Notes: generated by a model from the letters alone, not told the origin. A stretch of 64,000 nucleotides of DNA from Schistosoma mansoni (GCF_000237925.1 NW_017386057.1:186001-250000); one strand, 5' to 3'; positions 36,246 to 48,995 are shown, counted from the stretch's first letter. Numbers and translations: made by a program.

Positions 36246-37425
36246 GTTGTTATAGTTCAGAAAGTCATTTACTTTATATTAAGTTTCTTCAAATTATTCA
36301 ATTTACTAAGGACTGAATCATAAAGGAATGTAATTTTTATGTCAAAGGAATGGCAAGGGGAGAAAATGGAGAAGTTAGCTACTACTACTACTTATGCTGA
36401 CAGATATAAGTAGCACCAATCGGGAGTTTAATGCCTACTAGTATGAAAGTGAATTAAATAGAACAGGAGGAAAATCAGAGAGCATTCGAAATAACAACAA
36501 AATTAGAGGAATAATGAAGTATGTCAAGAAGATGTGCAAATAATATATTTAACGTATGATTTTCATATTTTACTAAAACAGTGTATGATTTTGCGATAAA
36601 CAATAAATTGGTTTTCCTCATCAAGTCTGCCTTCATTACATTATGAGCTACTTTTACAAAATTTATAGAAAATTATTAGATACTGGACTATATTTGTCTA
36701 GTCTCAAATAATTTAACAACACAAATCCACTCTCCGACTTGTTTCAAAAAGAAAATCCCTTTATTTCTAGATGAAAGTTATAAATATAAGGAGACATGCT
36801 CAGTGATAACATTAAAGCGTATTGTATGCTTGATACAGATTTAATGAAATTAAAAAAAAATAATTATTATTGGGTTTTGTCCAATTGGTTAGATATTAAG
36901 AAAAAAGCTAATTAGAGATTGGGTTCAAACATTTTTGCAGCGATGAATATTCTGATGAAATAAACATCTAGTCATTTAGATTTTGCAACTAACACTGACC
37001 CCCATCCCATTGTTACTCGGGAAATCAATAAGATGATTAAACTGAAATAACTAGTGAAATATAACTTTATTAATTAATAACTATAAAAAATAACAACACT
37101 AGTTTAGTAATTAAAAAGAAAACACATTTAACATACTTTGATATTATTAAAGTTTGTAATAATAAGACAATCATATGTTATTTAAGTTTTAAATAAATAT
37201 CATAGCAACAGTCATTTTTTAGAGAAAAAAGAAGATACCCTTTCAATCAAAGAAGAAATTTGTATCCTCTAAACTAAAACTAAACAGAAATACGTCATTG
37301 AATATTTTTGGTTTTACCTAACTAAAAAGTTTTATGTTTATAAAGAACTTGGGCACATACACACAGACAAAAAAATGGGAAGTACATTAAAATAGTTTCA
37401 TATCATTCATTACAAAACAATGAGT
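36246..37425. other. AT-rich stretch downstream of the 37426-38811 gene
   Basis: Should hold the 3' untranslated region of the minus-strand gene. No other feature supported. Confidence 0.3.
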
Positions 37426-38811
37426 TTAATACTTTCTATTATTATTTTCCCTATTATCTTCATGGCTAATACGTACTACATGTGTGGTTCTTGGAGATTT
37501 AGAACGATTCTCTGGATTATAACAATTGATTTTTAAAACTAAATCATCTCCATCTACTTTAAAACTTTTTGTATTAGTACCGTCTCGATCATAATCAATT
37601 TCATCATCATCATTGTAATGGACAATACGATTCGGTGTATGAGGTGTTCCTGCTGAGGCTGAACTAGCATATTTAGGGACAATCGGTGAATGTGAAGCAT
37701 AACCAGGAGATCTGTAGTTATTTTGACTTTCATATCTTGGAATGTATTCATCACGGCGATAATATGTATTATCATATGAATAGGCTAGTTGTGGTTGAGA
37801 TTTGGATAGCGGTCTTGTGTATGACAAAGTCCCATCGAATTGACTTCCTTTGTCTTCATGTCCTGGATAACGAGATGTGAAATTTGGTTTAGAACGATAA
37901 ACGTCTGGTGTTGTAAACTGCAATGGAGTTGGACTTAAAGACCTGTTCCTAAACTTCATATTTGAAGGGTCATTTTGATTAGCAACTGGATAAATAGTTG
38001 GTGAATATCCAAAGGCTTCACAGTCGGCATCATTAAAATTGAATACTCTTGGTGAATCACTGTTAGCAGAATGAGGAAAATCTTCAAATGAAAGTGGTTT
38101 CATAGGTGGTTTGACGGCAGTCTTTCTAGAAAATCTACCAGATGACCTCTTTTTTTGTGGTGTTGTAACAACAGGAGTAACATTTACTTCTTTTGAGTTC
38201 AAAGTTTGATCCACATATGATGTAGATGATTTTTTTGCACTAGCTTGACTCAAATAATACGTAGCTTGCTGTTGTTGAATAGCTCTTTGTTGATTGATTA
38301 TTTGTTGATATTGTTGAGCACTCTTACTTATCGTTGCTAACAATTCATTCCTCTCTTTTCTATTGACAGCTGAAAATACATGAATTAAACGCTTACCAGG
38401 ATGCGATGACTTAATATCCAAAGCAAATTTTCTCTCATCTGATTTTGACTCAATTAAATCATGTAATTGTTCATAAGTAATACATAATTCTGATGTACCA
38501 GGCCACCATAATGGTTTATCTAAGAACATCTCTTTCTCTGTTAACATTAATAGTAAACTTCTGTCTATATTGACAAATTTCACTATTCCATGTTTAACCG
38601 ATACAGGTGCATCTAGTTGTTGTGATGTATATGTTTGATTAGCATCAATTTCTACGCAATATTCGATAAAAACTTTAAAACTGGAGTATTTTTTAGCGGA
38701 TTGATTCACATCTACCAATGTTGGTGTTGTATTTGTTGATGTTGGTGATATTGTTGTAGAAGCAGGTGAAGTAGCTGGTATTGGTGTTGTTTTCTTCTTT
38801 CTTAATACCAT
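37426..38811 (-). CDS. Uncharacterised protein, PTB-like N-terminus and long Ser/Pro/Tyr-rich tail
   Basis: An intronless frame of 461 residues; ATG at 38811 in good context (AAAATGG). Residues 1-40 are basic then Thr/Pro-rich. Residues ~45-172 look like one PTB/PID or PH-type fold: K-V-F-I-E-Y-C-V-E-I-D, S-V-K-H-G-I-V-K-F, L-W-W-P-G (Trp pair at 102-103), C-I-T-Y-E-Q-L-H-D-L-I, F-A-L-D-I, L-I-H-V-F-S-A-V and a final helix R-K-E-R-N-E-L-L-A-T-I. A Gln-rich segment (~170-185) follows, then a disordered tail with many Ser-Pro and Tyr sites (T-I-Y-P-V, R-S-L-S-P-T-P, S-K-S-P-R-T). In known proteins such a layout suits a membrane-proximal or signalling adaptor; that role is inference. It shares fold order with 20041-21057 and 49795-50823 but not their C-terminal motif. 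Composition is less AT-extreme than 20041-21057. Confidence 0.85.
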   Translation of the reverse strand: MVLRKKKTTPIPATSPASTTISPTSTNTTPTLVDVNQSAKKYSSFKVFIEYCVEIDANQTYTSQQLDAPVSVKHGIVKFVNIDRSLLLMLTEKEMFLDKPLWWPGTSELCITYEQLHDLIESKSDERKFALDIKSSHPGKRLIHVFSAVNRKERNELLATISKSAQQYQQIINQQRAIQQQQATYYLSQASAKKSSTSYVDQTLNSKEVNVTPVVTTPQKKRSSGRFSRKTAVKPPMKPLSFEDFPHSANSDSPRVFNFNDADCEAFGYSPTIYPVANQNDPSNMKFRNRSLSPTPLQFTTPDVYRSKPNFTSRYPGHEDKGSQFDGTLSYTRPLSKSQPQLAYSYDNTYYRRDEYIPRYESQNNYRSPGYASHSPIVPKYASSASAGTPHTPNRIVHYNDDDEIDYDRDGTNTKSFKVDGDDLVLKINCYNPENRSKSPRTTHVVRISHEDNRENNNRKY

Positions 38812-39145
38812 TTTATTATTAATATTATTTATGAATGTTTATGTTAATTTGAAAAAAAACTGTACGAACTGAATTCATCAACAAGGTTGATAGTAAAGAA
38901 AGAAAATTTAAATGAAATAATTTTCTTTAAAATATTATAAATATGAATCTTTCATCAATAAATTTTAATTGGTTAATCATGTACACGCTTGTGTGCATTT
39001 TCTATTCATATATATAAACTCATGTTGTTAAGGATAAGGTGAAGTAATATTCAATAATGATTATATGAAATGATGAAATTTTTATTAAAGTACTAAACAT
39101 GCTCACATGATTCTACTTTTTGTTTAATTATATTATTATTACTAT

Positions 39146-39442
39146 TGTAGTGCGGTCTACTTATATCCACATAAGTAGTATATGGTGATGGTCAGACAAA
39201 GAATATATTTTAGCAGAAGATCAATAAGGAAAGAACAGGAATGAAGCACAATCGGTACAGAAATGCACGAACAATGAAATCAAAGAAGACGGACTGATAT
39301 TTGCAGAAGGAACAGTTAAGAATTAGACAATTAATTGTTATTTTGCAAATTAACTGTTCATTGTATGGTTATCAGAATTTTGTGAGATAGTCTGTAATTT
39401 GTGTTTAAGTACATTCGATTGTCCCCAGTCATGTTCACTACA
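39146..39442 (+). mobile_element. Solo LTR, ~300 bp family, 4 bp target duplication
   Basis: TGTAGTGCGG ... TTCACTACA, flanked by CTAT on both sides (39142-39145 and 39443-39446). Shares internal blocks with 48687-48991 ('cagaaggaacagt', 'ttgcaaattaactgtt', 'acattcgattgtcccca'). TG...CA ends plus a 4 bp duplication fit an LTR retrotransposon of the Gypsy-type range; a solo fossil with no internal region. Confidence 0.8.
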
Positions 39443-39446
39443 CTAT

Positions 39447-41204
39447 TACTATTACTAAAATGGGCTTGTTCATCTCTTTTAAACAGATGAACCAAATGAA
39501 TACGACGAACTGGTCACTATTAATTAACAAGTGTTATGTTTCATTACATAATACAAATATAAATCTAAAAGTCATAGAATGGAGATAGAATAATCAAAGT
39601 GTATTGGTTTTCAATTTAAATGTTGAATTGAGTGAGTTCAGATAGTAGTATTGTAATGAAAGAGAACATTGGTGGGAACAGTCAAATGTGTTTTAATACA
39701 ACATTACAGAATATCTTAATAATATCTGAGAATTATACAGTAAATGCTTCATTTGCAAAATGTTAATCGATTGTCTCAAACTTTGATGTTCCTTTGTTTT
39801 TATACCAATCACTTTCTGTTCTGCTTCTCTTCTCTTCGACTTTCTTAAACTTCTACCTCCAGGTATTCTAATTTCGATCGGTGATACACACTAATTATAT
39901 CTGTCGACATCAGTAGCACACACTACAGTATCAGAATAGACTAGAGCAAGTATAATGAAAAAAACTATTGACACACATGAATGTATTGCAGTGAAAGAAT
40001 GGTTTAAATATTTACAAAGTATTTATCATTTTTTACAGACACCAAAAAAATATGTTTCAACTTGAAGATAGACATTAGTGATGAATATAGACAGTCATAT
40101 AGTGTGCCGCTTCAGGTTCCTTCACAACTACTCGTTTACACATTATCACAGAAAGTGACGTGACATTTTCGGATCAGACAATGTAAAGATCACAATGGGA
40201 TCTATGAGAGAGAAAAAATCAGGTTACCAAGTGGCAACCAGGTCGTGTTGCTAATTTCTCAGTTTCCAGCAAGTTCAATTCACTGTGTTTCGTTCTGGTT
40301 GTGATCTGAAATGTTCCTTGAACATATAAGTGTATATCACTGGTGTTAAGTGTTAAGACCAGAGGAACTTAAACCTTTGGTCACCTGCTAATTGTCTCTG
40401 AGAAACGACAAAGAGGACTAACGTGTCATTGGTTACTTTCTGACCTATTTTAAGCTATGAGTGCTTATTTTAGCCCTGACAATAAGTTACATCTTGGTTA
40501 TATATATTGTATGTAAATTACAGGTTTAACTCCTCAATATGTATTGATTCAGGTGGTTTGGGATTCATTCTTCTTAAAGATGTCATGTTTGGATTCGACA
40601 ACCCATCCATTGAGTTAATCGTTAGCTTAACCTCTTCATTTATTTCAGTAACTTTGTGAAGATACAAGTGTTATCACAATAACTTACAACTATTAAATAG
40701 CATTATGACTATACATAAATGGCAAACAGTTACTGACAGTTGAGGGACAGTAGAAATATTTGTCTCAAAATATTGTCAAATAAAATTGACATTCTTTTGA
40801 TTTAGATAACATTGATGTATCCATTCGACAATTATCAAATACTCGCTTCTATATGCTACCATATTGATGTTTTGTTATAAGTTATTTTCTGAAATGTTTG
40901 TTAACCCTGTCAAAAATATATCTTAGTAAAATCTTTTGAAAGGTAATACAACTATCACTACGAACTCGTATATGTAAAGTTACAATATCTTCTAAACAGC
41001 CCACGTTATAACACTGCTGTCAAGCTATTAGCACATATTAGATGGCATTACATCAACATTATTGACAGATTCCGGTAAAATCTCAACTATTTCTCGTTTA
41101 CAGAATCCTAAATAGCATAACTAATCCCTTCTCCAAGTCTCTGATCTACTTCTTATCATGAAACATTGATTCAAGCTTTTAATATTTTTATCAAAACAAG
41201 TACA
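39447..41204. other. Stretch without recognised gene
   Basis: AT-rich with some mixed-composition parts near 40080-40460; no frame or family motif supported. Confidence 0.3.
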
Positions 41205-41390
41205 CCTGTCATCACACTCACAGTTTGTATTTCTTCCTTATCATGTTTACTTGTGTAGTCTGTTCCATTGTTATCACGTACTCATACACCATCTTGATTA
41301 GTTTGATATTGTCATGTCTATAAAAATATTACTGCTAAGTTTGGTGGGGATTTAATTGAAAATAATATTGTTCGCTTACATACGTCGTTC
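41205..41390 (+). mobile_element. Penelope-like terminal repeat, decayed copy
   Basis: From TACACCTGTCATCACA to 'aatattgttcgcttacat', in the same order as the better copies at 46511-46715 and 54141-54445. The hammerhead core is no longer recognisable in this copy. Confidence 0.5.
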
Positions 41391-42393
41391 CAGTTTAGAA
41401 AATTTAGTATGTTGTAGTTTGGTATTTTACGCATTTTTCTTACAGTTATTCTGACTGTTGGTTCAACGAAATGGGAAATTTCAGTGGTTCATTAATCATG
41501 TGAAAAAGAACAGTTGTTGAGCTTACATTAAGTGCTGTGAAGGAAACAACAACGTTGTGACAGGAATAGGGTTCTAAGTCGAAACACATAAACTTTACTG
41601 TATATAGCTTCTCACTTGGATTATATACAGCACTTTTTGTTTTACAAAGCTACATTACTTGTTAGTTTAATTTTAGTGCATCAATTTCATTGAATGAATA
41701 AAAACTGGTCACACAGTTAGGATAGAAGTAGTTTATTGAGTTTCAAACTCAAGTCACTAATTTAATGAAGTGAAATTTAGAATACCACTTGAAGTAGACA
41801 CTCTAACTCCCATATAATATAGTCAACATCCAAAGCAATTAATGAGTTGTAAACTGAACTTAGTAAAAAGTTTGTAAGTTAATGGTTAGGGTTTTTATAT
41901 TACTCTGAGTTTTAACTTCATTTATAAGTTACAAAATTAGAGTTTTGAAACTCCGCCAAATCAACAAATTCAAGTTAAAATCCTTTTCTTTTAATAACAT
42001 AGACATTAATTCCTTTAGCATATTTGCGCAAACGTTTTTCTAGTGAATAAATAAACCTTTTTTTCAAATGACTTGACATTTATGAACGTTTTAAGAAGAG
42101 AAAGAAGCAAGTCTTGATATTGTGTTTCCATGATAAATAAGAAGCGTTTAGTAAGTACCATTTGTTTCATCTGATTCATCTAAGTTCGAACAATAAATAC
42201 ATGGAACAAAAGATATGTGGAAAGAAAAGCAACAAATTCAATGGTTTTTTTAAGAATTTTAAACTTAAATAAACTCATTTGCTTAAAAATCCCATATTGT
42301 TTTGTGATAAAGACGTTGTAGCTGTTATATAAAATTCACTGTTTACATTTCAGTATTTCATCAGTTTGATTGAACAGTAATCGCAGTTAATAA

Positions 42394-42668
42394 TGTGATA
42401 TGGGCTACTTATATCGACATAAGTAGTATATATCATGAGTCAAGAATGGAATATCTGGCAGCAGAAGATTGAGAAGATCGACAAGGGAAGAATAAAAACA
42501 GAAAGCGATTGGTATGGAAATGCGGGAACAATGAAGCCAATGAGACAATTAATGAAGATTTTGCAAATAAAGCATTAGAGTATGGTTTTTTTCTCTTTTA
42601 TCAAGTAACTTGTAAGTTCGTGCTAAATGCGTAGTTGGTTGTCTTCACCTGTGTTCTCATTCACTGCA
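42394..42668 (+). mobile_element. Solo LTR, same ~300 bp family, shorter copy
   Basis: TGTGATATGGG ... TTCACTGCA with 'cttatatcgacataagtagt' near the start and 'gcagcagaagattgagaag' further in. Flanks ATAA and ATAT match in three of four bases. An older fossil than the two with clean duplications. Confidence 0.65.
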
Positions 42669-42827
42669 ATATTATTACCATTGCGTGAATACTACTAATC
42701 GTCAGTAAGTAGTATAAAGAAGAGTTTGTAGCATAGCATAATGCAAGCAATAAATCACTAGGATGTTGCTCTTTATATTAAGTACTGTAATGTAACATAC
42801 CATTGCTCTCAAGTAATTTATGCGTCG

Positions 42828-43095
42828 CTCAATTTCGTGGATTAGTTGAAGTTAGATATTAACACCATTGGATTCCATATCAGTTGTGTGGAGGTTGAGC
42901 GTTCACGCGCGAGACTGATAGGTCCTGGGTACTAATCTCGCGAGGTTGGATCGCGGATATGCACTGCTGAGGAGTCCCACAATAGGACGAAACGGCCATC
43001 TAGAGCTTCCAGGTTTCCCATGGTGTTCTAGCTTCAATTGACTCATGATCTCAACTATTAAAATTACTATAATATCCACAGAAAACCCCTTCTGT
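42828..43095 (+). mobile_element. SINE family B copy with complete 3' tail
   Basis: 'gaagttagatattaacacca', A-box-like GTGGAGGTTGAGCG, B-box-like GGGTACTAATCTC, hammerhead, the arm TCAATTGACTCATGATC, and the tail ATATCCACAGAAAACCCC. No palindromic partner and no clear target duplication. Confidence 0.8.
42961..43006 (+). ncRNA. Hammerhead ribozyme, SINE family B, intact core
   Basis: GCACTG, CTGAGGA, GTCCC...GGAC, GAAA, cleavage triplet ATC. Stem I keeps four Watson-Crick pairs and one G-U. Stem III (ACGGCCAT) has one mismatch. Confidence 0.75.
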
Positions 43096-44531
43096 TATTC
43101 ATTTGTATTAGTTCGAGAAAAAAAAAGACTTTAAACCCGATTAATGAAAATCTCTCAGTAACAAATAGCTATCAAAGTAGAATCGCATTCAGAGCTCGTG
43201 ATTTCGTTTTAGCTGGTAAAAACGCTGCATAAAACTAATCCAGTTAATCATAACGTTTCAACAATGTCGTATTTCCTGGTATTAACTAACAGTAATGTCA
43301 CAGGTCTTAATTTTACGTCCTACTTGGAAGCTTATAAAATAAGATAGTGACAGTTATGATACACCAAATCACGTAACTCATGCCAAAAAGTCTTATACAA
43401 ACCTCCATGTAGTTGTTATACGAAAATTTATCATGGAAGTTTTTGATACACCAAAGAGTCTCAAATACCCTCTGTTTACTCACTAATAAACTTGTAGTTT
43501 CTATCCACACATCGCAACTCATAAGTCCTATTTTCTATTTCGTTATCATCTCCCTTGTGTTTAATTTGTTCTTCAATCCCTATGAATCATTGGAACATCA
43601 ATGAATGAAAGCACATGTTACGCGATAATTTAGTTTGTTCTTCTCTATCAATGGTGTAAATTATTTGAAGAAGGTGATACATGTTTTGTAAACAAAATTT
43701 GTTTTGTAACATTTCGTATACAAGTTATGAATAATTGTAAACAAGAAATAAGGGTTTTTCTAAACATTATGGAATTCATCAATTCATAAACTTTATCCAC
43801 AACATTTTCAAGTGTTTGTTTTTGATGAAATTCAATAGATTATATTTTATCACTTTTAAAGGTAAGTAAAAATCATCACTTTTAACTTATTATTTAAACA
43901 GAGTAAATTTTAGCGTTTAATCTGGAACCCAAAGTCAATATGATATAGTGAAAAGAAACTACTGTAGAGACAAAGTGAGGAATTGTATTATAAAGAAGTG
44001 GAACAGATTTCACTTCAGTAAATCAAAATTTTGAGGAGTCTGCTATAGATCTACAGTGTTAAAATTCCTAATAAATTATTTTCGGTCCTAGTGAATCGAG
44101 AAACCGCTTCTTTTAAATCATACAGTTAACGAGGAATATTCTCATAAGAATTTTGTGCAAAACAATTAATGCCGAAGGATTGTTGCACCTATATGAAGTT
44201 GGTTATGTGGAGAATTAAGAGCTATGTTTACATTTAAGATGAATAAATATTATTAACACTTCAAATCATTAAGTGTTAGATACAACTGATAGAGATGTAA
44301 TCTGTTTAACATATCTTACTGAACTGTTTATACATAGTTCACCAAACGGTTAGTCAACAAGAGTGTAGTATTTGAAAATAGACAACTTTATATAACAAAG
44401 GATTATATCCATTTTCTTACAACATAAATAGTTTAAATTGTGACGATTTGAAAACTGTGTTCTAACTTAGTCTAAGCGATTTAAATAGGTGTTAAGCGTA
44501 CTCGCTTCACATTGACATATTTTTAATCACT
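43096..44531. other. AT-rich stretch, no gene seen
   Basis: Overlapping small frames near 43313-43604 on both strands have no recognisable features. Confidence 0.35.
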
Positions 44532-44806
44532 TGTGGTGGTCGGTATTCGATATTATCCTTAAACTTCGTACATTTTTCGTCCTGCTAACCGTTGCTCGAT
44601 AACGCCCCAACGGTGTATAGATCAGAAGGCGAATATGAGGTGTTGAATGAGTTTATTGTTGAACCACGCACATATATCCAAAATTATAGGCACGTTAAGC
44701 AAGCATGAAAGAGTAGTACCGTAAAGCAAGTGAGTGAGCGTGCGAATCAAATCAGCGAACGAGTGTACGAGTCAACGAGTCAGCGAGTCAGTGAGCAGGA
44801 TTAAAA

Positions 44807-44844
<38 letters not shown>

Positions 44845-44940
44845 TTTATCATATACAAATCCATGTATTCGATTATAAGACACAGTGTAAGTATACGGGC
44901 TAGTGATAAAATACGAAGGAAAGCCAAGTTCCTATATACA
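44532..44940 (+). repeat. Possible LTR-like repeat with GAGT-type direct repeats and TA run
   Basis: TGTGGTGGTCGG at the left and CCTATATACA at the right, less AT-rich than its flanks. Inside are irregular repeats (GAGTCAACGAGTCAGCGAGT around 44770) and a TA microsatellite (44812-44840). Only one copy is in the window and flanks CACT/CCTT are not a duplication, so the LTR reading is weak. Confidence 0.3.
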
Positions 44941-44944
44941 CCTT

Positions 44945-45867
44945 GATGTTAGGAAATTAAGTGCTTCTACTCTTTATCAGCTAATAACAAGCAGTACATG
45001 GAAATCATATCAGAAGTGTCCATAGGCTTAAATTTATAATAACCGAGATAAATGTATATAGTACATCAATGAGAGGGTTAACATTTCAGTTCAATCTTAA
45101 TACTAAGGTATCGATTGTCAAATAACTAATCAATTTTTTTTCGAAATTTTGTGAATATAATCCATACACTAATGTTTTGTTAGTTATTGACCTGTGTTTT
45201 TGATTTGTATCCCTCATTATTATCATTTTATTATGAATAATCAGACTGGTAGAAATATATAAAGAAAGAAAGAGATAGACAACGGTATGCTGAATATAAA
45301 ACATTGAGTAAATTTGTATGCTAAATCTGTTCTAGAATTAGGAAACACCATTAACTAACTGTCACTATGACTACTTTTATTAAAACTATTGTGAAGGCTA
45401 TTACCACGAGGTTAAAGTTATTGATTAGATTGATTGATTGATTGATTGATTAAATGATACAATCCATTATAATGTGTGTATTCGGCAAATGAAAGATTTA
45501 ACATTTTGTATAATGCAATAAGTGTATAAATGAGATCAGGTTTCAATGTTACAATGTTTACGGCACATTAGTTACAGTCATCAATAGTGCTAAACACTTG
45601 CTGTAGAGGTAAAATAATATAGCAGATGGTTGTAGTATATTGTATTTAAACATAATGTTCCTATAAACTGTACAGATTAATTTGTGAAACTGGTCGTTAT
45701 TAAATCGTAATGTGATTTACAACACTAAGAGATAGATAAAAAATGGATATATCAGTTGAATATGAACGTTTGAAAGTTATGTAACAATTAACGAGTGCTT
45801 TTAGTAATTTTGGAAGTCTACTGATGACAGAATTTAAATCAAAAGTCTGTTGCATAAATGAATAAAC
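44945..45867. other. AT-rich stretch, no gene seen
   Basis: Contains a (GATT)n run at about 45424-45450. Small frames are not supported. Confidence 0.4.
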
Positions 45868-45880
45868 CATTCTATTATTG

Positions 45881-46103
45881 ATCAGAAGGGGTTTTGTGGA
45901 GATTTCAGTATTTTCATAGTTGAAATCATGAGTCAATTGAAGCTAGACCACCATGGAAAACCTGAGTTCGAGTCTCGCGAGTGCGGGATCGTGGATGCGC
46001 ACTTCTGAGGAGTCCCATAATAGGACGAAACGGCCGTCCAGCGCTTCCAGGTTTTCCACGGTGGTCTAGCTTCAATTGACTCGCGATTTCAACTATGAAA
46101 ATA
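45881..46103 (-). mobile_element. SINE family B, compact palindromic copy with 13 bp target duplication
   Basis: Arms 45917-45964 and 46048-46096 are reverse complements ('gttgaaatcatgagtcaatt' and its partner). The left end carries the family tail in reverse (CAGAAGGGGTTTTGTGGAG), so the element is written on the minus strand or is symmetric. A B-box remnant (GAGTTCGAGTCTCG) lies in the centre. Direct repeats CATTCTATTATTG/CATTCTATTATCG (45868-45880 and 46104-46116). Confidence 0.8.
45999..46044 (+). ncRNA. Hammerhead ribozyme, SINE family B, intact core
   Basis: CTGAGGA, GTCCC/GGAC, GAAA, stem III ACGG/CCGT, triplet GTC. Stem I GCACTT/CAGCGC has two mismatches. Confidence 0.7.
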
Positions 46104-46510
46104 CATTCTATTATCGTAAATACTTTTTCGTGATTTTCTGTTAACATTACTCTTTAAAACTTATTTCTGATTTAGGTGAATATTTGGGAATTAAACTGGA
46201 TTAAAGTTTTGTAACCCCAAGTGTTACAGTCCCTTAATTAAGAGAATGCTCATATAGGGGATGACTGTAATACTAAAGTGGAATGTAACATTGGATTTTA
46301 ATTAAGTGGTGTTATACTTATCACAAGACCTAAGGTTCGGATAGAGTTCGTGTGGGATTTCAAACTACAAATGAAGGACTGTTTATTATTACCTTATTTT
46401 TCAAGGTTTTCAACTAATGCCACTTTGTGATGGACACGACCTTCAAGTCATCTATCTAAACAAAATCTATAAAATTAAATCATTTTGAAAATTCCCAAAT
46501 TATGGATTCG

Positions 46511-46715
46511 AGCAACATATAAGCTAATAATATTGTTTACAACCAAATCCTCATCAGGCTTTACTCTAATATACGGTAATAATTACATGCATATACGAAT
46601 TTATCAAGGCAGTTTGCGTTTCAGTGACAACAGTGTAATAGATTACATAAATAAACAATAAATAAAAAGCACAAATTGATAGCATGATGACAGGTGTACT
46701 AGTTGTGATAAGCAT
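46511..46715 (-). mobile_element. Penelope-like terminal repeat
   Basis: Reverse-oriented copy of the repeat seen at 54141-54445: 'atcctcatcaggctttact' near 46542 and GACAGGTGTACTAGTT at the other end. The hammerhead core CTGATGA is present on the minus strand but the GAAA is changed. Confidence 0.6.
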
Positions 46716-46730
46716 AACAAGCGCTTGTGA

Positions 46731-46815
46731 TCAGAGATGGATGGTGGCTAGCTGTGGAATCAAAGAGGCGCATTTTGTCCTGCATGGGACTCATCATCTG
46801 GATATACCTACATCC
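46731..46815 (-). mobile_element. SINE family A fragment
   Basis: On the minus strand: hammerhead-like block (ATGATGAGTCCC ... GGACAAAA) and the tail GCTAGCCACCATCC. Only the 3' end remains, and the ribozyme core is changed at two conserved places. Confidence 0.65.
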
Positions 46816-48682
46816 CAGATTTGATAGGAAGTAGGTCAATGAATCGGAAAATAAACGCTGAATTCACATTCATTTAAATTATTGAAATTATGTAATAAGA
46901 AGTCTTCAGACAATTGGTCAGTGAAACGTGTATTTGAAACTACAACTCTCATTATAATGAGTTTATTTATAAATAACTTTGAGATTAGACGGAATAACAT
47001 TCAAAAATAAGAGAAATATTTGAGCCGATTTTGAATGATTACATAACATTATACTCTATCCTTTCAAACGATTATTCTATAAGTTTAGTTAAATTCAAGT
47101 GTATAATTAATCAATATTCTTTATTTGGTTCTGGCTTTTATTCATTCACTACAGTTAATCTACTTTCAACAACCTAGTGCGATTCCGCATTTCTCCTTTC
47201 AGGCTATACTTTTATTATGTAGTGACTATTAGTAAACCCTTGTTTTTCATACAGAAATAGACGGAGAGGTGTACAAATCTAAAGCTTAGAATGAACTCTA
47301 TACCCACAGAAACACCCATATACTAATCAACATAGTTATTAAGAAATGTAGTACTTTTTAAACACCAAACCAGAACCATCCTAAGATTACTTTCCATATC
47401 ATCAGTTCGAAAATTCTAGATACTTGAATCTGAAGCTCTGAAACTCATATCTTTAGTAGGTGATTTGTAAAGACAACATAAGATTTTTTTGTCTGAGCAA
47501 TCCACATCATATCATTATCGGTTTGAATTGGTTTAGAGATTTACTGTGGTGAAAGTATTGCGTAATGCTACCAGGAGTTTTTTCTATCGATTCATTTGGT
47601 TTTCGTCAATATGGTACGATAATTAAAACTTAAAAGGAGCTAATTCTATTAGCTTACCTTTAAGACATTAGTTCAAGTGAATATATACTATGATTTAATT
47701 AGTTAAAACTAACTTCCATAACCCATTTCATGTTTTCATACTGTGAGTTCACATAAAATATTAATGATAATATATATTAACGATTAAGTAACATTTGCAA
47801 TAGGTTTATGTTTATTAGAGTTGATTAAGATTCTATTGACCAATAGTAGTAAATTGATCAGGTTAAACTAGGAAAAATTGATTTAGAATGTTTACGATGA
47901 TGGTTTCTAAAATTGATGTTATCATCGATAAGTTATTATTATGGTTTATTAAAAATTTTCAGTATCGAAATGAATATGCTCTTTAATAAGCTTTTTGTAC
48001 CATAAATAACTGTATGTGTAACCGTCACTAAGCTCATTACTAATAATATGAATTTTTTCTTTAGTTATGTCATCTGGAAGTTTTGTTAAAATGCAATGAT
48101 TACAATAGATACCTATGAAATATTATATTGATAGTTAATTAACTATTTGACCAACAGTAACACAAGTCAGATGGAAAAGTATTAATTCTTTTTTCGTGAG
48201 AATTTAGAATTTCGAACTCAAATCTATATTCAACGTATTATTAACAAATAATAAAGATCCTGATATTAATTGTTTAATGAATAACTATTCCATATCATAT
48301 CGTCTAGTTCTTATTACTGTTCGATTTATACTGATCATCTTTAGAATGTAATTGGAATAGCTCATGGTTATGTCTTTAATGAGGGAATTTTATGGAATCG
48401 ATTTAAATTTTTATAAGGAATAACTCTATTTTGATGAATACCATTCAGTAAGAAAATTAACTATAAGGCTTTCTGTAGGTTGCTTTTAATTCAACTAATA
48501 CAAAATAGTTTTAACTTACTATCTTGTAATAATTATCCCTCTCTGATAATACACAAAAGAATATACTTATTGGTAATGTGTAGCGGACTACTATAAATCA
48601 GAACTTCCTAGCTTCTATCTAAAAACTGCACTGGAATAACCTTTACTCTGGAAGTATAACGATGAATAGAATGATGATAATA
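46816..48682. other. AT-rich stretch, no gene seen
   Basis: No supported feature over about 1.9 kb on either strand. Confidence 0.35.
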
Positions 48683-48686
48683 CAAC

Positions 48687-48991
48687 TGTGGTGTGGGTTG
48701 CTTACATCCACATAATTAGTACATGACGCTGGTCGGGCATTGAATGTATTTCAGTAGAAAATCGATAACAAAAGAACTGAAACGAGACGCAATCGGTAGG
48801 AAAATGCATGAACAATAAGAATCGGAAACTATGAGCTGACATTTGCAGAAGGAACAGTCAACATTGAGACGATTGTTTGATAGTTTGCAAATTAACTGTT
48901 TACTATATGGTTGTCAGATTTTAGTGAGATAATCTGTAATTTTAGTATCAAATACATTCGATTGTCCCCACTCGTGTTCTTGTTTACTACA
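48687..48991 (+). mobile_element. Solo LTR, ~300 bp family, 4 bp target duplication
   Basis: TGTGGTGTGGG ... GTTTACTACA with CAAC on both sides (48683-48686 and 48992-48995). Same family as 39146-39442 and 42394-42668. No internal region; an LTR fossil left by recombination. Confidence 0.8.
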
Positions 48992-48995
48992 CAAC

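Noticed and set aside
37554-37880. Two frames overlapping the 37426-38811 gene
   Set aside because: Shadow frames of the real gene without composition or motif support.
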